Notes under the pieces: model-generated
Seen by the model: only the letters and a program-made list of their open reading frames with translations
Told to the model about the DNA's origin: nothing
The model's database searches: none
In this document: in pieces, positions 7,642 to 14,671 of the stretch
Position numbering within the stretch: the first letter of the stretch is position 1
How the letters are laid out: the number at the start of each line of letters is the position of its first letter
DNA from: Firmicutes bacterium CAG:124
Lineage (GTDB): Bacteria; Bacillota; Clostridia; Oscillospirales; Oscillospiraceae
Length of the DNA: 22,117 bases
Reading direction: 5' to 3'
NCBI GenBank assembly: GCA_000432135.1
Contig: HF990635.1
Location: forward strand, 1-22,117
Made by a program: the position numbers and the translations under genes

Positions 7642-7751
7642 GTACAGGCGGTCCTTGATGATATCGAGATAGAGGCTCGAAAGCGTCACGACGCAGAAAT
7701 CGTTGACGGCGTGGGAGCCGGTCAGGAATTCATATCAATCTGATAAAAGTG

Positions 7752-8402
7752 TTATAGCAACTGCGCCAGAAGCGCGTCCGGCATTACGCCGGAGAAGCCT
7801 GGGATGGTCAGCTCTGCCGACGGGAGCAGCCGGGCCGTTCCGATGCCGATGGCTTTCATTCCGCCCCGGTGGGCGGCCTCGATACCTGCGGCTGAGTCCT
7901 CGAAAACCAGGCACTGCTCAGGTGGGAGTCCCAGAGCCTCCGCTCCTTTGAGGAACACCTCCGGGTTGGGCTTGCCGTTTACAATTTTCCTGCCGTCGAT
8001 GACGGCGTCAAAAAACGCCATAATTTCCAGCTTTTTCAGGACAAACTCCGCATTTTTGCTGACACTGCCAAGAGCTGTCCGGTATCCCTCGGCCCGGGCA
8101 ACGCGTAAGAATTCCGACACGCCCGGCAGCAGCGCCGCCGGGGTCAAAGTGTCGATCAGCTCCCGGTAGCGGTCATTTTTCCGGGTGCACAGCCTCTCTT
8201 TTTCGGATTCCGAAAGGGAGAGGTTTCCCTTTTTCAGCAGAATTTCCAGGCACTGTGCCCGGCTGATGCCCAGAAAGGCCTCCTGGTCTGCCGGAGTGAA
8301 GGGAATTCCCAATTCTTCGGCAAGCTCCTGCCACGCCCGGGCGTGGAGGGGGTTCGTGTTCACCAGAACGCCGTCCAGATCGAACAACAGTCCCCGGATC
8401 AC
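7752..8402 (-). CDS. HAD-superfamily hydrolase, beta-phosphoglucomutase-like
   Basis: The 216-aa product is a subfamily-I HAD enzyme with the cap domain of beta-phosphoglucomutases, which interconvert beta-glucose 1-phosphate and glucose 6-phosphate. Visible features are the nucleophile motif DLDGV (D8, D10), H20 and W24 in LHARAWQ, the substrate-specificity segment GISRAQCLEILL (46-57) typical of PgmB, GSVSKN, GKPNPEVFLKGAEALG with the motif-III lysine, and EDSAAGIEAA with the metal-binding acidic pair. The start is GTG at 8402, overlapping the TGA of the ABC ATPase gene (GTGA), with no clear ribosome binding site, so it is probably translationally coupled. Last in the transporter operon, it would act on an imported or derived sugar phosphate. 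A plain sugar-phosphate phosphatase is the main alternative. Confidence 0.85.
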   Translation of the reverse strand: MIRGLLFDLDGVLVNTNPLHARAWQELAEELGIPFTPADQEAFLGISRAQCLEILLKKGNLSLSESEKERLCTRKNDRYRELIDTLTPAALLPGVSEFLRVARAEGYRTALGSVSKNAEFVLKKLEIMAFFDAVIDGRKIVNGKPNPEVFLKGAEALGLPPEQCLVFEDSAAGIEAAHRGGMKAIGIGTARLLPSAELTIPGFSGVMPDALLAQLL

Positions 8403-10021
8403 AGCAGCTTCAGGGTGCCGGAGGTGATGCGCCGACCGCTTGACCGGTCAAAGAGCATCACGCTGCTGCCGGTGATATCCAGCAGGTGTTTGCTTCCGAT
8501 GGTAAACAGGGTGCTGCCGAAGACCACGCCGGTGAGCAAATACTCTCCGATGCGCACCTTGACGGTGGATTCCATGCCGGTGGGCATGGCACCGTAAATC
8601 TCGCACTCCACATTTCCACCGCCGGTGATGGACAGGAACTCCGGGCGGATGCCCAGCACCAGATCCTCGTTGGTGAGCATCGGCTCCTCGTGGATGCCGT
8701 CGTCCTCGTCGTTGACTCTGGCGATGTGGTAGCGGAAGGTCTCGTCCTTGTTGCTCTTTTCCACGTAGCCGCTCTCTCCCGCACGGGCCTTCAGAGCCTG
8801 CGCCTGGGCTTCCAGCTCCTCGTCCCGCCGGTGGAACCACTGGGGCAGCTGCAATGGCTGCTCGGGGGTGAAAACTGCCTTGTGTCCGTCCAGCAGCGTC
8901 AGCTCAATGCTGCCCTCAGGCCCCTGCCAGCCCTTGGCCTCCACAAAGTTGATGGAGGGGTTGCCCACGAAGTCTGCCGCAAAAAGATTGGCAGGGTGAT
9001 TGTAAACTTCCAGCGGCGCGGCATACTGCTGAAGGACACCGTTGTTCATCAGGCAGATCTGCGTTGCCAGCGTCATGGCCTCCATTTGGTCGTGGGTGAC
9101 GTATACGAAGGTGGAGCCGGTCTCCACATGGAGCCGCTGCAATTCATAGCGCATTTCCAGACGCAGTTTGGCATCCAGATTGGAAAGCGGCTCGTCCATG
9201 AACAGCACGCTGGGCTCGGGAGCCAGCGTCCGGGCGATGGCCACACGCTGCTGCTGACCGCCGGACAGCTCCGCGGGATAGCGGTCCATGAACATACTGA
9301 TTTTGACGATGCGGGACACCCGGCGCACGGACAGGTCGATCTCTTCTTTGGTCAGCTTGCGCACAGCAGTTTCCACCTCGCCGTCCTTGAGAAGCTCAAA
9401 GTTCTCGTTGAAGGGCTGAGCCTTTCGAGCGGCCTCCACCTTTTCTTCCAGAGCCTTTACCTCGGCGGACACGTCCTTACCCTGCTCCAAATGATAGCCG
9501 AACAGCTTTTGGGCAGTGTACTGGGAGATGGTGTAGGTATCGATCAGCTTGATGATGGCCTTCGTTTCGTCCAGCTTGCCGTTTTTATCCCGGCATTCCT
9601 CAAGCGTCTTTACCACATCCTGAGGATTTTTGAGGATCTGTGCCAGACGGGCGGCGTTTTTCGCCTCAAAGCTGATCTTCGGCATTTCCTCCTTGATGTT
9701 TGACAGGCCGAAGGAAATATTCTGGTAGACGGTCATGTTGGGCCACAGGGCATAGTTCTGGAAGAGGAATCCCACCTTCCGCTTGTTGGCGGGGATGTTG
9801 ATGCCCAGCTCACTGTCGAATACCACCGTGTCGCCGATGGTGATGCGTCCGCTAGTGGGGGTCTCCAGTCCCGCGATCATCCGCAGGGTGGTGGTCTTGC
9901 CGCAGCCGGAGGGGCCCAGCAGGGTGACAAACGCGTTATTTTCAATGACCAGATTCAGGTCGTCCACACCATAGAACTTGCCCCAGCGCTTGGTGATATG
10001 TTCAAGTTTGATTTCAGGCAT
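8399..10021 (-). CDS. ABC transporter ATP-binding protein with a large insertion
   Basis: This is the ATPase of the Fbp/Afu-type importer encoded by the two upstream genes. The 540-aa protein is far longer than the usual 340-380. Walker A GPSGCGKT (36-43), Q-loop Q88, signature LSGGQQQ (252-258), Walker B VLFMDE (272-277) and H-loop H310 are all intact, so it should hydrolyse ATP. Q-loop to signature spans 164 residues instead of about 53 in MalK-type ATPases. The extra segment of about 110 residues (roughly 111-224) is charged and probably helical, and lies in the helical subdomain that touches the permease. The C-terminal regulatory/TOBE-like region also has an acidic stretch (about 425-445, NDEDDGIHEEP). 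The start has GGAGGA upstream and the permease gene ends four bases before it. Confidence 0.92.
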   Translation of the reverse strand: MPEIKLEHITKRWGKFYGVDDLNLVIENNAFVTLLGPSGCGKTTTLRMIAGLETPTSGRITIGDTVVFDSELGINIPANKRKVGFLFQNYALWPNMTVYQNISFGLSNIKEEMPKISFEAKNAARLAQILKNPQDVVKTLEECRDKNGKLDETKAIIKLIDTYTISQYTAQKLFGYHLEQGKDVSAEVKALEEKVEAARKAQPFNENFELLKDGEVETAVRKLTKEEIDLSVRRVSRIVKISMFMDRYPAELSGGQQQRVAIARTLAPEPSVLFMDEPLSNLDAKLRLEMRYELQRLHVETGSTFVYVTHDQMEAMTLATQICLMNNGVLQQYAAPLEVYNHPANLFAADFVGNPSINFVEAKGWQGPEGSIELTLLDGHKAVFTPEQPLQLPQWFHRRDEELEAQAQALKARAGESGYVEKSNKDETFRYHIARVNDEDDGIHEEPMLTNEDLVLGIRPEFLSITGGGNVECEIYGAMPTGMESTVKVRIGEYLLTGVVFGSTLFTIGSKHLLDITGSSVMLFDRSSGRRITSGTLKLL

Positions 10022-10025
10022 AGCT

Positions 10026-11855
10026 TTATCCTCCGATTCCTTTGTCGAGGCTTGCGCCCGTGATTTTGTTGACGAGGGTGTTGCAGACCAGAATGGTCAC
10101 GATCAGGATCAGGTTGATGCCGCTGGAGAACGCGTAGAGGCCCATCTCGTCGAAGTAGTCCAGCGTGGTGGACAGGATGAAGCCCTGCACGCACAGCAGC
10201 ATGAACAGCGACAGCTCACGCAGGCACGTCATGAACGGCAGCAGGAAACCGGAAATGATCGAGGATTTCTGGATGGGGATGATGATGCGGGTCATGCGCT
10301 TGATCCAGGGAACATCCTGAATGATGGCCGCTTCTTCGATCTCGCCCGACAGCTGGAGCATGGAATTGAGGCTGCTGCGGCTGGCAAACGGGATGTATTT
10401 GACCGTGCCGACGATAATGAGCAGCGTGTAGGTATTGAACAGGTTCAGCTTTTCCGTCGAGAACAGGATGAAGAATGCGACGCCCACAGCGATGGACGGC
10501 ATGAGATACGGCAGGAAAGCGACGGAGTTCACATAGTTCGCCCAGCGGCTGCGGCGGTTTTTCGAGACGGCGTAGCCGATCATCGTGCCGATGGAGCCGG
10601 CCAGCAGCGCACAGGCCACGGAGACAAGGATCGTGCCCTTGAACGCACGCCAGATCGTCTCGTTATACAAAATGCCCTTCTGGCCGTACATGCCGTTTTC
10701 GGTGACGTTCTCCGCCGTGACCCACCACTTGGTCGTGAGGTTCGACGCGTCGCCCGTGTACAGGAACGAATAGTCGCCCGGATTCGGCAGGAACGTCTCG
10801 AACGCGAAGGAGATAATGGGGAAGATGCTCGTGAAGAACGTGAGAATCACAAGGATCAAGGCGATGACGACGCGGCCGGTTTTGCCGAGCGTGATCTTGG
10901 AGATCTGGCCGGACTTGCCGGTGACAGTCGTGTAATTCTTGCGGCTTCTGAGCGAGAGCTGGTTCAGAAGCATGATCGCCACGCCGAAGACCATCATGAT
11001 GATGGCAAGAATGCTCGCTTCACCCGTATACTTGGAGTTCATCGAGACATACTTGGTCGACAGCGTGCTCAGGCCCAGATAATGCGGCACCGGGTAAGAG
11101 CCCATCGCGCTGCCGAAGACCAGCAGAATGGTGGACAAAATCGCGGGCTTGACCATCGGAAGCGTAATGCGGAACATGGTCTTCCACTTGGGCGTGTCGA
11201 GAATGGTCGCGGCCTCTTCAAGATTGGCGTCCATGTTGCGGAAAATGCCGCCGATGAGGATATAGGCGAACGGCGCGTAGTGAAGGCCCAGAACCATCAG
11301 GCTCGGGAACAGGCCCTTGCACCACCATATCGGCATGTTGACGCCGAACAGGGCGGCAAGCAGACCGTTGGACGTGCCGGTGACGGCGTTGGAGTTAAAC
11401 AGGTTCTGCCACACGACGGCCAGCGTCCACTGCGGCATGATGTACGGGAAAATAAAAATGGAACTCAGATATTTTCTCCACGCAAGGTCGGTGCGCGTAA
11501 TCAAAAACGCAAACAGCCCGCCGTAGAGAATGGACACCACGCAGGTGCCGACGGCAAGGAGCACCGTGTTGAGAAGCGGCGTCCACAGATTCGTCTTTGC
11601 CATGCGGCTGGTGAAAAGGTCGGTGTAGTTGACGGTCGTATAGCCGGACGCCTGCCCGGTCAGATGGGCGTCAATGGTGCCGGCGTGAATTTTGAAGGTA
11701 TCTTCCACGATGGCGACGATCGGCGCGACCGTGGTGAAGGTCAGGACAATGCCAAGCAGCAGCAGAATGACGTTGTGCGGCTTGGAAAAGAAGGTCTTGA
11801 CCTTATTGAGCACAATCGTGGATCTGCTTGCGCGGAGGGTAGTGGGTCGGCTCAT
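10026..11855 (-). CDS. Fused ABC transporter permease, Fbp/Afu type
   Basis: The 609-aa inner-membrane protein contains two fused permease domains (BPD_transp_1 twice), the arrangement of FbpB/AfuB permeases for ferric iron or phosphorylated compounds. About 12 membrane segments are visible. Each half has an ATPase-contact EAA loop: EEAATILDTPKWK in the first half and EEAAIIQDVPWIKR in the second. The start at 11855 has a strong GAGGAGG site. It follows the solute-binding protein gene after a 108-bp gap with a stem-loop, and its stop codon lies four bases before the ATPase start, with the ATPase ribosome binding site inside its last codons. Family membership is clear. The substrate is inferred only from the neighbours. 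Confidence 0.93.
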   Translation of the reverse strand: MSRPTTLRASRSTIVLNKVKTFFSKPHNVILLLLGIVLTFTTVAPIVAIVEDTFKIHAGTIDAHLTGQASGYTTVNYTDLFTSRMAKTNLWTPLLNTVLLAVGTCVVSILYGGLFAFLITRTDLAWRKYLSSIFIFPYIMPQWTLAVVWQNLFNSNAVTGTSNGLLAALFGVNMPIWWCKGLFPSLMVLGLHYAPFAYILIGGIFRNMDANLEEAATILDTPKWKTMFRITLPMVKPAILSTILLVFGSAMGSYPVPHYLGLSTLSTKYVSMNSKYTGEASILAIIMMVFGVAIMLLNQLSLRSRKNYTTVTGKSGQISKITLGKTGRVVIALILVILTFFTSIFPIISFAFETFLPNPGDYSFLYTGDASNLTTKWWVTAENVTENGMYGQKGILYNETIWRAFKGTILVSVACALLAGSIGTMIGYAVSKNRRSRWANYVNSVAFLPYLMPSIAVGVAFFILFSTEKLNLFNTYTLLIIVGTVKYIPFASRSSLNSMLQLSGEIEEAAIIQDVPWIKRMTRIIIPIQKSSIISGFLLPFMTCLRELSLFMLLCVQGFILSTTLDYFDEMGLYAFSSGINLILIVTILVCNTLVNKITGASLDKGIGG

Positions 11856-11912
11856 GGCTTCCTCCTCTTTTCTCAGGTTTGAAGGGCGGATGATGGGGTA
11901 TGTTTTTGCAAA

Positions 11913-11942
11913 GGCGCCCCTGGATGCGCATCCAGGGGCGCC
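11913..11942 (-). terminator. Intercistronic stem-loop after the solute-binding protein gene
   Basis: A perfect palindromic hairpin, GGCGCCCCTGGAT with its complement around GCGC, sits between the binding-protein and permease genes. On the minus strand only TTTGCAAAAACA follows, so termination should be partial. Such a structure commonly stabilises the upstream message and lets the binding protein be made in excess of the membrane parts. Confidence 0.6.
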
Positions 11943-11963
11943 GGTAAGGTGCTGGTTGACAGA

Positions 11964-13415
11964 TCAGCCTGCGGAGTATTTGCTCAGCATTTCGATCCAG
12001 CTGCCAACGGTGAATGCAACGTCTGCGCAGTATTCCGGATCCTCGAGCACGAGCTTGCCGTTGGTCGTCCACCATTCATAGCCGCGGTCGTTCTTTGCTG
12101 CGAATTCAACAGTGGTGCCGTCCTCGGCCATGCCGCCGATGGAGTGATGGAAGTTGGCCTCAGTCTCCTCTGCCACGGTCGGGTTGGAGGAGTAGCCGCC
12201 CATGTCCTTGCCCCAGGCAGAGAAGCCGTCGGCGGTGCAGGTCATGTAGGCGATGAAGGCGCAGGCCGTCCAGGGCAGCGGGGTGTTGTCGGTGACGAAC
12301 AGGTAATGGCAGTAGCCATAGCCGCCGATACCCTGATAGCCGTCCTCATACGCGGCGACCTTGATGTTGTTGACGGAGACGGAGCTGGACTCCTCGACGG
12401 AGCGGAGCTTTGAGTAAACGAGAAGGCCGAACTGATCCTTCGCGGAGGCGTCGACAAGGGTGTTGCAGATGGGGCCGTCGTCGGTCTGGGCGTTGTAGCT
12501 TTCGACCCACAGCTTGATCCATGCCAGCGCGTAAGCGCCGTCAGCGCCGAGGCCGAGGTCGGCAGCTTCGGATTCCATCTCTGCGATAGTGGGCTGGAAG
12601 TATGCCTGCTCGTCAGCGGGCAGAGCCTCAAAGGACTCCTTCAGCCACGCTGCGTAGTCGTCGCGGGTCAGCATGTACAGGAAGTTCTTGCCGACGATCT
12701 CGGAGTCGATGTCCATGAACAGGCCATGCTCGCCCTCGGCGACGAAGTCCCAGCAGTTATCGTAGGTCTTGTCGCCCACGCAGTTGTACATAAAGACCTT
12801 GTTGAGCGTCTGCAGCGGCAGGAAGCCGGTGTAGGCGTCGGCGGTGGTGCCGTTGGCATCGGCCCAGTCCTTCGGGATGAAGGTGTCGAGGATGCCGGTC
12901 TGAACCATCTTGCTCTCGATCTGGTTGCCGTCCTGAATGAGGGTCATGGCGAACGTGCCGGTGCCCTTCAGGGAGTCAGCGGTCAGCTGATCGAAGATCT
13001 TGTTGTTCTTGGGCTGCTGCCACTCGAACTCCATGTTGTAGCTGGGGTCGATGGACTGCAGATACTCAATGAACAGAGGCAGGGCGCTCTTGCCGCGGCT
13101 GGAGTTGCCGACGCCGTAGAACATCTTGCCGTTGGACTCTTCAATGGCCTTCTTCGCCAGCTCTTCAAGGGTCATGCCTTCGGCTTCCTTGATGATCTGC
13201 TGGGTCGCAGTCAGATTTTCGGGCTCGGCAGCGGGCGTTTCCTCTGCGGGAGCCTCGGTGGTTTCGTTGGTTTCAGTGGTTTCAGTGGTTTCGGTCGTCT
13301 GGGTGTCTTCTGCGGGAGCGGTCGTGTCAGCCGGGGTCGTCGCCGGAGCGGCGGCGCAGGCAGCCATGGACAGAACCATCACAGCAGCCAGCAGAAGCGC
13401 AAGCATCTTCTTCAT
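11964..13415 (-). CDS. Lipoprotein solute-binding protein of the ABC importer
   Basis: This 483-aa extracellular binding protein is encoded first in the transporter operon. The signal peptide ends in the lipobox LSMAAC with the lipidated cysteine at residue 20. A low-complexity Thr/Glu/Ala/Pro linker (about 25-68, with TTETTETTETNETT) tethers the domain to the membrane. The remainder looks like a periplasmic-binding-protein type 2 fold of the Fbp/extracellular solute-binding class, longer than the usual 330-350 aa. I chose the start at 13415 (MKKMLALL) because AGGAGG stands nine bases upstream and a signal peptide follows directly. An in-frame ATG at 13505 would add 30 non-signal residues. 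The ligand is not evident from sequence. The sugar-phosphate idea comes from context. Confidence 0.88.
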   Translation of the reverse strand: MKKMLALLLAAVMVLSMAACAAAPATTPADTTAPAEDTQTTETTETTETNETTEAPAEETPAAEPENLTATQQIIKEAEGMTLEELAKKAIEESNGKMFYGVGNSSRGKSALPLFIEYLQSIDPSYNMEFEWQQPKNNKIFDQLTADSLKGTGTFAMTLIQDGNQIESKMVQTGILDTFIPKDWADANGTTADAYTGFLPLQTLNKVFMYNCVGDKTYDNCWDFVAEGEHGLFMDIDSEIVGKNFLYMLTRDDYAAWLKESFEALPADEQAYFQPTIAEMESEAADLGLGADGAYALAWIKLWVESYNAQTDDGPICNTLVDASAKDQFGLLVYSKLRSVEESSSVSVNNIKVAAYEDGYQGIGGYGYCHYLFVTDNTPLPWTACAFIAYMTCTADGFSAWGKDMGGYSSNPTVAEETEANFHHSIGGMAEDGTTVEFAAKNDRGYEWWTTNGKLVLEDPEYCADVAFTVGSWIEMLSKYSAG

Positions 13416-13523
13416 TCTGATATTCCTCCTGATAAAATTTTGATTCCGTGCAGCATCGAAAGGATATTCTGCATCGTATGCTCTCATTTTACGGTGTTTC
13501 TGCACAAAAGAACAGTGGACAAA

Positions 13524-13556
13524 TCTGCGATTATTTGTGATTCTCTGCGATAATTT
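13524..13556. promoter_or_regulatory. Candidate response-regulator site: 20-bp-spaced direct repeat
   Basis: TCTGCGATTATTT (13524-13536) and TCTGCGATAATTT (13544-13556) are direct repeats with a period of 20 bp, about two helical turns. They lie in the gap between the divergent transporter and sensor operons, upstream of the -35 region of the rightward promoter. AraC-type regulators such as the one encoded at 16377 usually bind paired direct repeats of about this spacing, so this is a plausible operator. This is inference from position and pattern. Confidence 0.5.
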
Positions 13557-13587
13557 TAAAAATCCAATGAAAACCGAGCCGGAGATG

Positions 13588-13596
13588 TGTTATAAT
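13588..13596 (+). promoter_or_regulatory. Extended -10 promoter of the sensor operon
   Basis: TGTTATAAT combines a perfect -10 TATAAT (13591-13596) with the TG of an extended -10 element. The region 17 bases upstream (TGAAAA) is a poor -35, as is common for promoters that depend on an activator. The start of transcription would be near 13603, about 46 bases before the gene start at 13649. Confidence 0.65.
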
Positions 13597-13648
13597 CAGG
13601 GCAAAATAACAGAGAGTTTTGTTCTCGCTGCTACAGGACACGGAAACT

Positions 13649-14671
13649 ATGAAACACATACGCATTCTGATATTATGTATAGCATTCGCTCTTCTGACCG
13701 GCTGCGCGCCCGCCGCACAGGATACAGCCGCCTACGCGCCGGATGAATCGGAGCGTCTCGTTCTGTACACCTCGCACAAAAAAGAGGTCTGGTGGCCGAT
13801 CGTCAAGGAATTTGAATCGCGCACCGGAATCTGGGTCGAGGTCGTACAGGGCGGCACAAACGAACTGCTTGAGCAGCTGCAAAAGGAGCAGGACGCACCA
13901 CGGGCCGACGTGATGTTCGGCGGCGGCGTCGAGAGTCTCGAAGCCTGCCGGGCGTTGTTTGAGCCCTACGTCTGCCGCGGCGCGGAGCAGATTTTGCCGC
14001 AGTACCGTGCGCAGGACAGCAGCTGGACGCCGTTTTCCTCGCTTCCGGTCGTGCTGGTCTACAATCCGAAGCTGCTGTCCTCCGGGCAGATCAGCTGCTG
14101 GGCCGATCTTCTCGACCCTGCGCTGCGCGGGCAGATCGCCTTTGCCGATCCATCCGTCTCCGGCTCGAGCTATACCGCGCTCGTGACGATGCTCTGCGCG
14201 CTGGGCGGCGACGCGGACGAGGTGCTGCGGGCATTCGCGGAAAACCTGGACGGGAAGCTCCTGTCCGGCTCCGGCGAGATCATCTCCGCCGTTGCAAACG
14301 GCGAGGCGCTCGCCGGCGTCACGCTGGAGGAAACTGCACGCAAGCGCATCGCCGCCGGAGACGGGATCGCCATGGTCTATCCGTCGGACGGCACGAGCTG
14401 CGTACCGGACGGCTGCGCCGCCCTCAAAAATGCGCCGCACCCCGATAACGCAAAGCTATTCCTCGACTTTGCCGTCAGCTACGACGTGCAGCAGCTGCTG
14501 CAGTCTGATTTTTACCGCCGCCCGGTGCGCAGCGACGTGAGTCCTGCCAGCAAACTGCCGGAACTATCCGCCATTCGTCAGGTCGCGTATGACGTAAGCT
14601 GGGCAAGCGAGCACCGCGAAGCAATTCTGATGAGTTGGGCCTTTTATCTCGGGACGGAGGCGGAACAATGA
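13649..14671 (+). CDS. Fbp/Afu-like lipoprotein, probable sensor binding protein (HptA-like)
   Basis: This is a 340-aa lipoprotein with a signal peptide and lipobox LLTGC (C19), followed by a COG1840-type binding fold: LVLYTSHKKEVWWPIVKEFE, then GGTNELLEQLQKE, ADVMFGGGVESL and SSLPVVLVYNP. The Tyr-Tyr iron-binding pair of true ferric FbpA proteins is not seen in the expected region (SGSSYTALV), which argues against iron as ligand. Its gene overlaps the histidine kinase gene (ATGA) and stands first in a binding protein-kinase-regulator operon, the order seen in the hexose-phosphate sensor HptA-HptS-HptR of S. aureus. It is therefore likely a ligand sensor feeding the kinase, and may also serve the transporter. 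I chose the start at 13649 because the signal peptide starts there. The ribosome binding site is weak (AGGA). Confidence 0.85.
   Translation: MKHIRILILCIAFALLTGCAPAAQDTAAYAPDESERLVLYTSHKKEVWWPIVKEFESRTGIWVEVVQGGTNELLEQLQKEQDAPRADVMFGGGVESLEACRALFEPYVCRGAEQILPQYRAQDSSWTPFSSLPVVLVYNPKLLSSGQISCWADLLDPALRGQIAFADPSVSGSSYTALVTMLCALGGDADEVLRAFAENLDGKLLSGSGEIISAVANGEALAGVTLEETARKRIAAGDGIAMVYPSDGTSCVPDGCAALKNAPHPDNAKLFLDFAVSYDVQQLLQSDFYRRPVRSDVSPASKLPELSAIRQVAYDVSWASEHREAILMSWAFYLGTEAEQ

Larger units (their letters stand above)
6800..7734 (-). pseudogene. ileS: Scrambled remnant of the 3' end of isoleucyl-tRNA synthetase
   Basis: Read leftward from 7734, the translation begins YEF, runs through HAVNDFCVVTLSSLYLDIIKDRLY, and matches the anticodon-binding and C-terminal zinc region of a bacterial IleRS. 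The N-terminal two thirds, including HIGH and KMSKS, are absent, and the in-frame codon before 7734 is TGA. The piece contains a 93-bp in-frame tandem duplication (7456-7641). One partial copy runs to an AVWET motif and then jumps, by a deletion and frameshift, to a second version of the gene's last 50 bases ending at 7268. A second partial copy begins at VLLNQMSKP (about 7255) and runs intact to the stop at 6800, with the zinc ligands CPRC and CPRC. No complete functional protein can be made. The HAD gene ends only 17 bp upstream. A full ileS must exist elsewhere. Confidence 0.88.

Noticed and set aside
9978..11882. A 634-residue plus-strand open frame opposite the permease gene
   Set aside because: It is the antisense shadow of the permease, with low-complexity composition rich in H, R, D and Q and no recognisable domain. 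The minus-strand frame has clear EAA loops and membrane segments.
11964..14671. Iron(III) uptake as the function of the binding proteins and transporter
   Set aside because: The family also carries phosphorylated compounds. No Tyr-Tyr pair is seen in the sensor lipoprotein, and the gene context (HptSR-like regulators, beta-phosphoglucomutase-like enzyme) points to sugar phosphates. Iron is not fully excluded.
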